From Shewanella putrefaciens (GTDB lineage: Bacteria; Pseudomonadota; Gammaproteobacteria; Enterobacterales; Shewanellaceae): 64,000 nt of DNA. Positions 28,246 through 37,293 of the stretch are shown one piece after another. Location of the stretch: assembly GCF_016406305.1 (NCBI RefSeq), contig NZ_CP066369.1, forward strand, positions 948,501 through 1,012,500. Direction: 5' to 3'. The position numbers and the translations under genes were made by a program. The notes under the pieces were generated by a model. It ran no database searches. It worked only from the letters and a program-made list of their open reading frames with translations, and was not told the origin of the DNA. Positions within the stretch are counted from its first letter, which is position 1, and every line of letters begins with the position of its first letter.

Positions 28246-31101
28246 ATGAAATATGCACTTGTACCCCTTTTATGTTTATGTCTTTCAGCATGCGGCGGTG
28301 GTGGTGAAGATTCTTCAGCAGAAACGCCAACACCACCTCCTGTCACCAAAGACCCCTTGTCTAAATTTATCAATATTAAAGACCAATATGCAGGCATTGA
28401 GTCTGCAGCGCCATTGAACACAGAAACATTAGGCCAAGTGTACAAATACATCTTTACACTCATTCCTGAAATACTACCGGATTATAACGATCAAAGTGGC
28501 GAACTAGGTTCGACTTGTTCTGGTGGTGGAACGATTAAAATTTCTAGTGGGAGCTCAGATAAAGAAAAAAATATTGCTTTCAGTAATTGCGTTGAAGATG
28601 GCATGACAACTAACGGTAAAGCTACTGTGAGAGCAAACCGATTTTCCTCCGATGGAATACTTATTGATAGTATCGTGATTTTTGAGGATGTTGATGTAAA
28701 AGGTACTTTAGGTCACAGTTTACTTGCTGGTACTGCACAATATGTGGAGCAGGACTTAACTTGTGCAAAAACTGAAACAACATATAATTTAATGTTTTCA
28801 GATGTAAATAATAAAAAACAAATCTTATTTTCAAATTTTAAATTTATTAGAACTGGTAATGAGATGGTGTTATGTGGAAATGACGGTTTTAGGATACAAG
28901 GTCGCGTATTCGATTCATCTTTAGGGTTCTGGGATGTCCAAACGAATGAATTATTTAAACTTAACACTATGGTACATGCCTATGAAGAAAGTGGTGAGTT
29001 TGTTGTTAGGGGAAGTAACAGTAGTCAAGCTACATTTTCAGTTGAATTCTATAAGGAGTTAAGAGGAAACGTAAACTCTAATTATACCTATTATAAAATT
29101 ATGCTACATAGTGGCATGGTAAATAAAGAATATGCTTTTTTAAAGGAATACTATAAACCCTCCATATTGACCTCGTTTGAGGATGCGGATAACGATGGAA
29201 TAACTGATGGTTGGGAGTTGGCTTTTGGTTTAAATCCAACATCGGCTTTGGATGCAACTCAAGATTTAGATGGTGATGGTTTTACTAATTTGCAAGAGTT
29301 CTTATCTTTTGGTCATCCTAACGATAAAAAAATACTTCCTAAAATTGCTGACCTCGGAGTTACTTTATCCCATGAAACCCAAGGCTATTCTAAAAAAATT
29401 ATCGTAAAAGCTGAAGTCGAAAGTGATGTAGAATCAACTGATAGCGGAACAGTGTTGACGACCTATTCAACATCTCTTCCGATTTATTTTGATAGCGATA
29501 GTTATGCTCATTCAAATTTTTGTACTTTATCTGATAATCTACTCGAACTGACCTGTAAATGGGATAATATATCTCCAGGATATAAAGCTGTTCAAGAGAT
29601 CTATTTAAATGCTGACTCAGCTAATGGATCAGAGATTAAGAGTGTTATCACTGCAAAAATACAGCATCTTGGACATGATGAGGATTTTTCGAATAACCAA
29701 GCAACAATTGATGTTGCAAGACATGCTGCAGATGTATCTTATCGATTGTGGATTGATAACCGTCAAGAGTACATGATGGAGTTAGTTGGTACTTCACAAA
29801 AGTTAGCGTTTATAATTCATCAACAAGAATCTAAATTTGGTGGCTTTGATCCTGTAACTGGCAACAAAATTAGACTGGACATACCTGAAAATATCACATT
29901 GTTAAGTGCCGAATGTGTTAATAGTCATGAAAAGTATAATTGTTTGATGGGAAACGAAATTGTTTTTAAAGACTATCAACAGGCTTATAGTTTTACACTT
30001 GATATTAGGGGAGATAGTCAAGGAGAAGGAAAGTTAGTATTCAATTCACTCAGTTCTATAACTGGTGATAAGGTGTTATCTTCAATACCATTTCCAATAG
30101 TGGTTGGTCAATCTACAGAAGCATTACAAAAACAGATTGATATGGCGACCGATGGTGAAAAGATTAATGTCCCGGCAGGAATTTACATTGGTGATTTAGA
30201 TTTGTCTAAAAAGCAAAATATATTAGAGGCTGAATCTAAAGATGCTAAGCTTTATAGCAGCGAAACTTCATTTTGGCAACCCAGTTTAATTATTGATAAA
30301 AACAGTAGTGTAAATGGTTTTACCTTAGCTAATCACTATATAAAGATAGGGGGTAGTGGAGGTGCTATTACACGTAATTTATTCGATGGTACAGCAAGTA
30401 ACCTCATTTCAGTATACGTTTTAAATAGCGGAGAGATGCTTTTTGAACAAAATGTATTGATAGGTAAGGCTCTCGATAATGGTTACGTATCTAGTAATTT
30501 GGATGATGATTACCATTGCCCTAGGATTGAAAGCGGTAATTATGCAGTTGCACAAAATACTAAGGCTAGACTAGTGAATAATATATATTTTGGTAATCTT
30601 TTGGATGCGCAAGATTTATATTTTGGATGTCAGTTTATTAATGCAAGTATGTCTTCTGAATTAGAAGTTTATAATAATACATTTTTTGGTTTGGAGTCTG
30701 TGGTGAAGCTTATTTATCATGGGGTTGATGAGCCATATTATAAAATATCAATCGATAATAATATCGTTTCAAAATCTAGAACGTTAATTGATAATGCTTC
30801 GTATGCTAGTACTTTGTATAAGTTTGCTCCTGGAACCAATATTAACTTAAGTAATAATATAGTTAATGAGGTTAGGGACTTGTATGTAGATATGCAGGAT
30901 CAACAAGTTGAAGTGAATACTCTTTTTGCCGACCCTTTACTTGATAGTAAGGGATATCCTTTTAGTAACTCACCGGTAATTGATGCTGGTGTGTCGTTAA
31001 ACGTAGATGTCGATCTATATGGTGTAGCAAGACCAATTGACGGTGATAACAATGGAACAAAAGTCATTGATATTGGTGCAATAGAGTTCAAGTTTAACTG
31101 A
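28246..31101 (+). CDS. Large lipoprotein with TSP3-like calcium motif and C-terminal beta-helix (choice-of-anchor Q type)
   Basis: The 951-residue protein opens with a lipoprotein signal (lipobox LSAC, then GGGG), followed by a Pro/Thr linker. At about residues 312-350 it has two DxDxDG calcium loops (DADNDGITDGWE, DLDGDGFTNLQE), as in bacterial thrombospondin type 3 repeats. After about residue 630 it becomes Asn- and Ile-rich with repeating turns typical of a right-handed beta-helix. It ends with SPVIDAG and DIGAIEF, the choice-of-anchor Q pattern. A surface or outer-membrane adhesive or polysaccharide-binding role is inferred. It is AT-rich compared with the backbone and lies directly behind repeat copy B, so it is probably accessory. 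Confidence 0.85.
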   Translation: MKYALVPLLCLCLSACGGGGEDSSAETPTPPPVTKDPLSKFINIKDQYAGIESAAPLNTETLGQVYKYIFTLIPEILPDYNDQSGELGSTCSGGGTIKISSGSSDKEKNIAFSNCVEDGMTTNGKATVRANRFSSDGILIDSIVIFEDVDVKGTLGHSLLAGTAQYVEQDLTCAKTETTYNLMFSDVNNKKQILFSNFKFIRTGNEMVLCGNDGFRIQGRVFDSSLGFWDVQTNELFKLNTMVHAYEESGEFVVRGSNSSQATFSVEFYKELRGNVNSNYTYYKIMLHSGMVNKEYAFLKEYYKPSILTSFEDADNDGITDGWELAFGLNPTSALDATQDLDGDGFTNLQEFLSFGHPNDKKILPKIADLGVTLSHETQGYSKKIIVKAEVESDVESTDSGTVLTTYSTSLPIYFDSDSYAHSNFCTLSDNLLELTCKWDNISPGYKAVQEIYLNADSANGSEIKSVITAKIQHLGHDEDFSNNQATIDVARHAADVSYRLWIDNRQEYMMELVGTSQKLAFIIHQQESKFGGFDPVTGNKIRLDIPENITLLSAECVNSHEKYNCLMGNEIVFKDYQQAYSFTLDIRGDSQGEGKLVFNSLSSITGDKVLSSIPFPIVVGQSTEALQKQIDMATDGEKINVPAGIYIGDLDLSKKQNILEAESKDAKLYSSETSFWQPSLIIDKNSSVNGFTLANHYIKIGGSGGAITRNLFDGTASNLISVYVLNSGEMLFEQNVLIGKALDNGYVSSNLDDDYHCPRIESGNYAVAQNTKARLVNNIYFGNLLDAQDLYFGCQFINASMSSELEVYNNTFFGLESVVKLIYHGVDEPYYKISIDNNIVSKSRTLIDNASYASTLYKFAPGTNINLSNNIVNEVRDLYVDMQDQQVEVNTLFADPLLDSKGYPFSNSPVIDAGVSLNVDVDLYGVARPIDGDNNGTKVIDIGAIEFKFN

Positions 31102-31309
31102 TAAGGCATAACTCTTAATCGTTATGCAGGGATGTATAGCACAGGATTGGGAGGTCAGAATTTCTATGATCCTCCCATTTTCACTAAGTCACTGGTGCAA
31201 CAATGCCTGTTCTGGTGTATCCCGTAGCATTTATGTTCTCTGATTAAAAAATAACAATTCAGAATAGTAATGGACTTTGGAAGTTAGGGATGAAATCAGT
31301 TTTACAAAT

Positions 31310-31339
31310 AAGGTTTAATGAGCCATCCATTGTTAAATT
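31310..31339 (+). repeat. 30-bp 3' module repeat, copy 2
   Basis: It matches 25687-25716 at 28 of 30 positions and stands downstream of the lipoprotein gene, mirroring copy 1 downstream of the ATPase gene. Confidence 0.7.
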
Positions 31340-31386
31340 CTAAAATTGGTAGTAAAGATTACTCGGTTTGCTTTGCATGGCTAGAG

Positions 31387-31960
31387 GCAACACAAAAGTA
31401 GCAGAAGTTCACCCATCCCCTGCGAAGTTGCCGCGGGGCGTTGGAATAAATTGCGTGAGTCCGGTCATTGATAAGAGACAGGACATGCATAGCTTTTGAA
31501 TGCGAAAAGTTAACTCTAATGCCACAGAAGTTCACCGATCCCCTGCGAAGTTGCTGAAGGGCGTTGAAGACTTTCTATTAAAAGGATAGAGCGTGACGCA
31601 GACAGGACGTCTGCGTAGCTTTCGGGGACGGGGGCGAATGAAAATCGATGATTTTCGCGCTTATGAGCGAGAGGCAGGGACTGCCGAACTGGAGGGCTTT
31701 ACATGGATGTAAAGCGGTACCATCGGAAGCGTTAGCTATTTTCGAATAAGCACGAAGCCACTAATCAATGCATGTAACTTCGCTAGGGTGAGTGCTGCGT
31801 AGCAGCGTTACGAACGAGAGCCATGGATGGCGAACTGGCAGTTAGACATGGAGGTTGTTCGTCAAGGGAGAATCCAAGGAGGATAGGACGAGCAGTCCTC
31901 CTTGGTCGACTCTTGATTAAAAATCAGGGGGTGAAGCCCCACGACCTTTTGGTCGCAAGA
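31387..31960 (+). repeat. Dispersed hairpin-rich element, copy D (reverse orientation) with extra hairpins
   Basis: Read on this strand it is the reverse of copies A-C. It starts with CTGCGAAGTTGC-type end blocks, twice (about 31420 and 31545). Hairpins follow: ACGCAGAC-AGGAC-GTCTGCGT (31596-31616), GAAAATC-GAT-GATTTTC (31640-31656), GGCAG-GGA-CTGCC (31673-31685), GCTTTACAT-GG-ATGTAAAGC (31696-31715), GCCAT-GG-ATGGC (31820-31831). Then the long stem CCAAGGAGGA/TCCTCCTTGG (31874-31883, 31896-31905) and a GTGAAG-loop hairpin. No gene is seen in 31102-32036. Confidence 0.85.
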
Positions 31961-32036
31961 CCGATCTTATATCGCGTTAGCGTTAGCGTAAGCCCGATTA
32001 GGATTACTCCGGATCACTCCCTACTCAGAATCCTGA

Positions 32037-35000
32037 TTATTCAGGATCATAGTCAAGCACTGGCGCCAGCCACTTCTCCGTCTCTGCGACTGTCATCCCT
32101 TTACGTTTAGCGTAATCCTCCACCTGATCGCGGCCGATATTACTCACGCCAAAGTAGCGGGATTTTGGATGGGCAAAGTACCAGCCGGATACCGCGGCGG
32201 TGGGGAACATGGCGTAGCTTTCGGTGATGTTCAAGTCGATGGTTTCATTCGGCTTTAACAGTTCCCACAGCAGGCCTTTTTCTGTGTGATCGGGGCAGGC
32301 GGGGTAGCCCGGTGCTGGGCGTATGCCTTTGTATTTTTCACGGATTAAGGCTTCGTTATCCAATTGCTCATCGGCGGCATAACCCCAAAACTCCTTACGT
32401 ACTCGCTCGTGCATCCGCTCGGCAAAGGCTTCTGCTAAACGGTCGGCTAAACACTTGAGCATAATGGCGTTGTAGTCATCGTGATTGGCCTCAAAGCGGG
32501 CGACATGCTCATCAATCCCATGGCCAGCGGTGACCGCAAAGCCGCCCATATAGTCGGCAACGCCGCTGTCTTTGGGCGCCACAAAGTCGGCGAGACAGAA
32601 GTTGTCGTTACCGACACGCTCAAGCTGCATTCTAAGATGATGGGTAGTCATTTCAATTTGGGTGCGCGACTCATCGGTATAGAGCTCAATGTCGTCGTAA
32701 TTGACTGTATTGGCGGGGAATAACCCAATCACGCCCTTGGCGGTGAGCCACTTTTCTTCGATGATTTGTTTAAGCATGGCCTGACCATCGGCGAACAGCT
32801 TTTGCGCTTCTTCACCGACAATCTTGTCACTTAAAATCTCGGGATAATGGCCGTGGAGTTCCCAGGCGCGGAAGAACGGTGTCCAGTCGATACGCTCAAC
32901 TAAATCCGTTAATGGATAATCATCAAACACTTGGCGACCGAGCACCTTTGGCGTAAACGGAGTGTAGTTGGCCCAATCGTGTTGGCAGCGATTTTCGCGG
33001 GCCGCTTCGAGTGAGACTATTTCTTTGCGTTTTGCCTGAGATAAACGCTTAGTGCGCATATCGTCATATTCGGCGTAGGTTTCGTCTATGGTCGCTTGGC
33101 GGGTTTCGTTATTCACCAGTTTGCTGACCATAGGCACGGCGCGAGACGCATCGGCAATATAGATGGCGCCGTGGGGATAATGGGGCGCAATTTTCACTGC
33201 GGTATGGATTTTCGAGCAAGTCGCGCCGCCGATAATCGCAGGGATCGTTAGGCCTTCACGGTGGAAGGTTTTGACGTTATGCACCATCTCATCGAGGCTC
33301 GGAGTAATCAGGCCAGACATGCCGATAATGTCGATATTATGCTCCTTCACCGCCTCAAGAATACGTTCCACCGACACCATCACACCGAGATCGAACACCT
33401 CAAAGCCGTTACAGGCGAGTACCACGCCGACAATATTCTTACCGATATCGTGCACATCGCCCTTTACCGTCACCATCAAAATCTTACCGTTAGATTGGCC
33501 TTCGACCTTTTCCAGCTCGATATAGGGGTTGAGATAGGCCACGGCCTTTTTCATCACCCGCGCCGATTTCACCACCTGCGGCAGGAACATCTTGCCCGAG
33601 CCAAACAGGTCGCCAACCACATTCATGCCGTCCATCAGCGGGCCTTCAATCACATCCAGCGGACGGGAGGCGACTTGGCGGGCGGCTTCGGTATCTTCAT
33701 CAATAAATTCGGTAATGCCTTTAACCAGCGCGTGGGCTAAACGTTGATTAACTGGCCAAGAGCGCCATTCTAAATCTTCTTTTTTGGCGGCTGTGGAACC
33801 ATCACCGCGGAATTTTTCGGCGATTTCAAGTAGCTGCTCGGTATTGCTCGAACCTTCGACTGGGCAGGGTAAGTTAAGCACTACATTTTCGACCCGCTCT
33901 TTAAGCTCGGGGTCGATATCATCGTAAATCGCTAACTGGCCTGCGTTGACAATCCCCATATCCATGCCGACTTTAATCGCGTGGTAGAGGAATACGGCGT
34001 GGATCGCCTCGCGGACGGGGTTGTTACCGCGGAAGGAGAACGACACGTTCGATACCCCACCCGAAATCATTGCATGGGGCAGGGTGGCCTTAATCGCTTT
34101 AATGGCATCAATAAAATCGACGGCATAGTTATCGTGCTCATCGATACCTGTGGCGATGGCGAAAATATTGGGGTCGAAGATAATGTCTTCGGGCGGAAAG
34201 CCGACCTTATCGACCAGCACGCGGTAGGCGCGGGTACAGATTTCGATTTTACGCGCCTTAGTATCGGCCTGACCTTGCTCGTCGAATGCCATGATAATGG
34301 CCGCCGCGCCGTAGCGTTTGACTAAGGTCGCCTGCTCAATAAATTTGGCTTCGCCTTCTTTGAGGGAAATCGAGTTAACTATGCCTTTGCCTTGAATACA
34401 TTTGAGGCCAGCTTCGATCACTTCCCACTTAGAGGAGTCGATCATAATAGGTACGCGGCTGATATCGGGCTCGGAGGCAATCAAGTTTAAAAACTTGTGC
34501 ATGATCTCCACGCCATCGAGCATGCCTTCATCCATGTTGATGTCGATGATCTGCGCGCCGCTTTCAACCTGCTCACGGGCGACATCGAGTGCCTGCTCGA
34601 ACTTGCCTTCTTTGATCAGCTTTAAAAACTTGGCCGAGCCTGTGACATTGGTGCGCTCACCGACGTTAACGAACAGGGTTTGGGCGTCGATAGTGAGTGG
34701 TTCCAAACCCGCAAGGCGGCAGGCAACGGGAATATCGGGCAATACGCGAGGGTCATATTTTTCAACCGCTTGTCGGATAACGCGAATATGCTCCGGCGTG
34801 CTACCACAGCAACCGCCGATAATGTTGAGCATACCTTCGCGTGCCCAATCTTCGATCACATTCGCCATGTCCTCTGGGGTTTCATCGTAGCCGCCAAACT
34901 CGTTCGGCAGGCCCGCATTCGGATGCGCCGACACATAACACTCGGCGATGCGGGATAATTCCTCCACATAGGGGCGCAGTTCTTTTGGCCCGAGGGCGCA

Positions 35001-35771
35001 GTTAAGACCGATAGATAAGGGCTTGATATGGCGCAGGGAATTATAAAAGGCTTCGGTTGTTTGGCCTGTTAAGGTGCGGCCTGAGGCATCGGTAATAGTG
35101 CCGGAGATCATCACGGGTAAACGCGCTGATGAATTGGCACCAAATAAGTCATCGAAGACTGATTCAATCGCAAACAGCGCGGCCTTGGCGTTCAAAGTAT
35201 CGAAAATGGTCTCGACCATAATGATATCCGCGCCGCCTTCGATCAGCGCTTTGGTAGATTCTTTGTAAGCGGTCACTAACTCATCGAAGCTGACGTTGCG
35301 ATAGCCTGGGTCGTTCACATCTGGGCTAATCGAGCAAGTGCGGTTAGTGGGCCCTAACACACCGGCGACATAGCGTGGAATGCCTGTGGCTTTCTCGATT
35401 TCATCACAGGCCTCACGGGCAAGGCGCGCGCCCTCGCGGTTAATTTCGGCGGACAGCGACTGCATATCGTAGTCGGCCATGGCGATGGTGGTGGCGTTAA
35501 AGGTATTTGTTTCAATAATATCGGCACCGGCATTTAAGTAGTCGGTGTGGATTTGTTTGATGATCTGCGGCTGGGACAAGACTAAAAGGTCGTTGTTGCC
35601 TTTAACATCAGTATGCCAATCCTTAAAACGTTCGCCGCGATAATCGGCTTCTTCCAGCTTGTAGCCTTGGATCATAGTGCCCATGGCGCCGTCTAAGATC
35701 AGGATGCGCTTCGACAGTTGATTGCGAATGTCTGCCAGTATTTGGCCTGCTCGATGGGGTGATATCGCCAT
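32037..35771 (-). CDS. metH: Cobalamin-dependent methionine synthase
   Basis: MetH moves a methyl group from methyltetrahydrofolate to homocysteine through cob(I)alamin. I start at ATG 35769-35771 ([10 protein letters not shown]), giving 1244 residues against 1227 in E. coli; the frame is open 44 codons further. The domains are complete: homocysteine-binding with zinc cysteines ([18 protein letters not shown]), pterin-binding ([13 protein letters not shown]), B12-binding with axial His in [12 protein letters not shown] (about residue 770), and C-terminal AdoMet reactivation domain ([15 protein letters not shown]). A 7-bp inverted repeat spans the stop codon (32030-32036/32041-32047). It is divergent from the B12 salvage genes that supply its cofactor, with MetJ-like boxes upstream. 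Confidence 0.97.
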   Translation of the reverse strand: MAISPHRAGQILADIRNQLSKRILILDGAMGTMIQGYKLEEADYRGERFKDWHTDVKGNNDLLVLSQPQIIKQIHTDYLNAGADIIETNTFNATTIAMADYDMQSLSAEINREGARLAREACDEIEKATGIPRYVAGVLGPTNRTCSISPDVNDPGYRNVSFDELVTAYKESTKALIEGGADIIMVETIFDTLNAKAALFAIESVFDDLFGANSSARLPVMISGTITDASGRTLTGQTTEAFYNSLRHIKPLSIGLNCALGPKELRPYVEELSRIAECYVSAHPNAGLPNEFGGYDETPEDMANVIEDWAREGMLNIIGGCCGSTPEHIRVIRQAVEKYDPRVLPDIPVACRLAGLEPLTIDAQTLFVNVGERTNVTGSAKFLKLIKEGKFEQALDVAREQVESGAQIIDINMDEGMLDGVEIMHKFLNLIASEPDISRVPIMIDSSKWEVIEAGLKCIQGKGIVNSISLKEGEAKFIEQATLVKRYGAAAIIMAFDEQGQADTKARKIEICTRAYRVLVDKVGFPPEDIIFDPNIFAIATGIDEHDNYAVDFIDAIKAIKATLPHAMISGGVSNVSFSFRGNNPVREAIHAVFLYHAIKVGMDMGIVNAGQLAIYDDIDPELKERVENVVLNLPCPVEGSSNTEQLLEIAEKFRGDGSTAAKKEDLEWRSWPVNQRLAHALVKGITEFIDEDTEAARQVASRPLDVIEGPLMDGMNVVGDLFGSGKMFLPQVVKSARVMKKAVAYLNPYIELEKVEGQSNGKILMVTVKGDVHDIGKNIVGVVLACNGFEVFDLGVMVSVERILEAVKEHNIDIIGMSGLITPSLDEMVHNVKTFHREGLTIPAIIGGATCSKIHTAVKIAPHYPHGAIYIADASRAVPMVSKLVNNETRQATIDETYAEYDDMRTKRLSQAKRKEIVSLEAARENRCQHDWANYTPFTPKVLGRQVFDDYPLTDLVERIDWTPFFRAWELHGHYPEILSDKIVGEEAQKLFADGQAMLKQIIEEKWLTAKGVIGLFPANTVNYDDIELYTDESRTQIEMTTHHLRMQLERVGNDNFCLADFVAPKDSGVADYMGGFAVTAGHGIDEHVARFEANHDDYNAIMLKCLADRLAEAFAERMHERVRKEFWGYAADEQLDNEALIREKYKGIRPAPGYPACPDHTEKGLLWELLKPNETIDLNITESYAMFPTAAVSGWYFAHPKSRYFGVSNIGRDQVEDYAKRKGMTVAETEKWLAPVLDYDPE

Positions 35772-35865
35772 AAAATGATTACCTTTACTACAGCTAAGTT
35801 GAGTCCAAAGTACGCAATCCGGTGACAAATTGCATTTTATTATTGGATGTCGTTCGTTTTGTTTT

Positions 35866-35889
35866 GGACATTTAAACGTATAGACGTCC
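35866..35889. promoter_or_regulatory. Three tandem MetJ-like boxes upstream of metH
   Basis: Contiguous 8-mers GGACATTT, AAACGTAT and AGACGTCC match the MetJ consensus AGACGTCT at 5, 6 and 7 of 8 positions. Tandem 8-mers are the known MetJ operator design. They lie 95-118 bases before the metH start, suggesting methionine/AdoMet repression. Confidence 0.55.
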
Positions 35890-35941
35890 ATAATACGCGA
35901 CATCGGATTGTCAGGGCAAGATGAAAGTCATTAGGAGCGAG

Positions 35942-36030
35942 AGTCTAGAATCGAGAATCGAGAATCTAGAATCTAGAGTCTAGGCCCTAGGCTTTAGCTT
36001 TGGTTCCTAGCACCTATACTCTAGGCCCTA
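35942..36030. repeat. Degenerate CTAGAA/CTAGGC heptamer tract
   Basis: A run of CTAGAATCGAGAATCG-like units passes into CTAGAGTCTAGGCCCTAGG and further CTAG-containing units up to 36030. It belongs to the CCTAGAA heptamer family at 27744 and 37101, but decayed. It fills the space between metH and the CobC-like gene. Confidence 0.6.
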
Positions 36031-36047
36031 AGTTTTTAAAGGCATAT

Positions 36048-36785
36048 ATGAGAGAAGTTCGATTATTACTGTTGCGCCATGGGGAATGCGAAGGCGGGGC
36101 GATTTTACGTGGTCGCGTCGATGTGCCCCTGAGTGAAAAGGGTTGGCGGCAAATGTTTGCGGCCGTAGAGGCGCGGCCGGGGATTTTCCAGGGGATTTAT
36201 AGCTCAACCTCGAGGCGCTGCGCCGAATTTGCTAAGGCGTTTGCCGACACTGTGGCCGAGAAGCTACAAGATCCACATGTTTCTCACCCCTTGAGTGTCA
36301 CCCTGCTCGATAGTTTGCAGGAGCTCGATTTTGGGGATTGGGATGGGCGCACATTCGAGGAACTATACCAACAAGAGGGAGAGCGACTGGCTGCCTATTG
36401 GCAAAATCCATGGCTTGCAGCGCCACCCCAAGGGGAATCAATGGCGAGTTTTGAGCAGCGGATAAATGCCGCCATCGAGGGAATTTTGGATCAAGCTTTT
36501 ACTCAAATGGCACAGAATAGTCCAGTCGCCCCGGCTGAGGCCACCCCAGTTGAGTCAGGTATAACGCTAAGCGCCGAGTCGAATACTGCACAAATCGCCA
36601 CTATTTGGATCATTAGCCATGGCGGCGTGCTCCGTCATTTAATGGCAAGGGCGCTTGGGGCGGTGCAGGTGCCAGGTTTTTATAGTCAGTTGACACTGCC
36701 AGAGGCCGCAGTGGTGAGTATCAATGTGCTCGAAGATACGTTCGGTGAGCATTATTGGCGTGTAGACTGGCCAAGCGCTGGCTAA
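36048..36785 (+). CDS. Histidine phosphatase, probable alpha-ribazole phosphatase (CobC-like)
   Basis: I start at ATG 36048; the in-frame TTG at 36000 would translate the heptamer tract. The 245-residue protein has the phosphohistidine motif LLRHGE (about residues 8-13), the substrate-loop region GRVDVPLSEKG, and the second catalytic His in WIISHGGVLRHL (about 190). Phosphoglycerate-mutase-like enzymes of this kind include CobC, which removes phosphate from alpha-ribazole or adenosylcobalamin 5'-phosphate. The position just upstream of the riboswitch-controlled cob operon supports CobC. A stretch rich in Ala/Pro/Glu/Ser before the second His (about 165-185) is unusual. A general phosphatase remains possible. 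Confidence 0.75.
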   Translation: MREVRLLLLRHGECEGGAILRGRVDVPLSEKGWRQMFAAVEARPGIFQGIYSSTSRRCAEFAKAFADTVAEKLQDPHVSHPLSVTLLDSLQELDFGDWDGRTFEELYQQEGERLAAYWQNPWLAAPPQGESMASFEQRINAAIEGILDQAFTQMAQNSPVAPAEATPVESGITLSAESNTAQIATIWIISHGGVLRHLMARALGAVQVPGFYSQLTLPEAAVVSINVLEDTFGEHYWRVDWPSAG

Positions 36786-36869
36786 TCTACACTTGATGTG
36801 GCAGAGCCTTTGCTTGGAGCCGTTGATTGTTAACACAATCAATATCAGGGTTTTATCATTTAAACAGCA

Positions 36870-36897
36870 TTGCCTTACAAGCTAGATATAGGATAAT
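36870..36897 (+). promoter_or_regulatory. Possible sigma-70 promoter of the riboswitch transcript
   Basis: TTGCCT (36870-36875) and GATAAT (36892-36897) are separated by 16 bases. The predicted start near 36904 is about 30 bases before the first riboswitch stem. The -35 match is weak. Confidence 0.4.
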
Positions 36898-36935
36898 GCA
36901 TTTTCTTGATGGGTCTGCTTAAGCGGAAACATCGC

Positions 36936-37173
36936 AGCAATAGGTGTTGGGAATGTACTCTAGGCTATTTTGCGACTGCGCCACATGGTGCAAAATGCAG
37001 ATATCCCACGAGCATATCAACCCATACATAATAGGGAATCGGGGCGCTGCCTATCAGCTAGCCCGAACTGTACCCGCAACTGTGAGTAGTAAAGGAAGAA
37101 CCTAGAACCTAGAACCTAGAACCTAGAACCTAGAACCTTCTTCCCCTACAAGTCAGGAGACCTGCCTATTGCT
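36936..37173 (+). ncRNA. Cobalamin riboswitch controlling the btu/cob operon
   Basis: Closing stem P1 is a perfect 9-bp pair AGCAATAGG (36936-36944) with CCTATTGCT (37165-37173). Inside are the conserved cobalamin blocks AATAGGGAATC (about 37029), CCCGCAACTGTGAG (about 37072-37086) and AAGTCAGGAGACCTGCC (about 37150-37166). The order equals the E. coli btuB element. Binding of a cobalamin should switch off expression of the downstream transport and salvage genes. A peripheral stem holds a tandem heptamer (separate entry). Confidence 0.93.
37101..37137 (+). repeat. Five tandem CCTAGAA heptamers inside the cobalamin riboswitch
   Basis: Five perfect 7-bp copies (37101-37135) plus CC. They form the apical part of a stem whose arms are GTAG plus GGAAGAA (37086-37089, 37094-37100) and TTCTTCC plus CTAC (37138-37144, 37146-37149). 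The array thus sits in the variable peripheral region between the conserved CAACTGT and AGACCTGCC blocks. Confidence 0.93.
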
Positions 37174-37196
37174 GTTATCGCTGCGTGCAGCTTTAG

Positions 37197-37221
37197 TTCT
37201 CGAGCGGGTAACTCGGGGGAG
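37197..37221 (+). promoter_or_regulatory. Candidate expression platform hiding the ribosome binding site
   Basis: TCTCGAG (37198-37204) can pair with CTCGGGGGA (37212-37220) with two G-T pairs and loop CGGGTAA. This would cover the strong Shine-Dalgarno GGGGGAG (37215-37221), which serves the ATG at 37231. It fits a translational off-switch behind the aptamer. Confidence 0.6.
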
Positions 37222-37230
37222 CAGAATACG

Positions 37231-37293
37231 ATGATCACTATATTGGCCTTTTGGGCAAAGGGTTGTTTTTACGCGGGGGCAGTGTCTCAGTGA
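37231..37293 (+). CDS. 20-residue leader ORF overlapping btuD
   Basis: ATG 37231 lies nine bases after GGGGGAG, the only strong ribosome binding site in the region. The frame runs 20 codons (starting MITILAFWAKG) to TGA 37291-37293, which overlaps the GTG start of btuD (37290-37292) as GTGA. It is hydrophobic in its first half. It may act only as a coupling leader that hands ribosomes to btuD under riboswitch control. No homologue is known to me, and it is too short for composition tests. Confidence 0.5.
   Translation: MITILAFWAKGCFYAGAVSQ

Noticed and set aside
31823..32110. 95-codon frame from copy D into metH
   Set aside because: It overlaps the hairpin element and runs antisense into the real metH 3' end.
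37101..37137. CRISPR array
   Set aside because: The units are 7 bp with no spacers. This is a simple tandem repeat inside a riboswitch.
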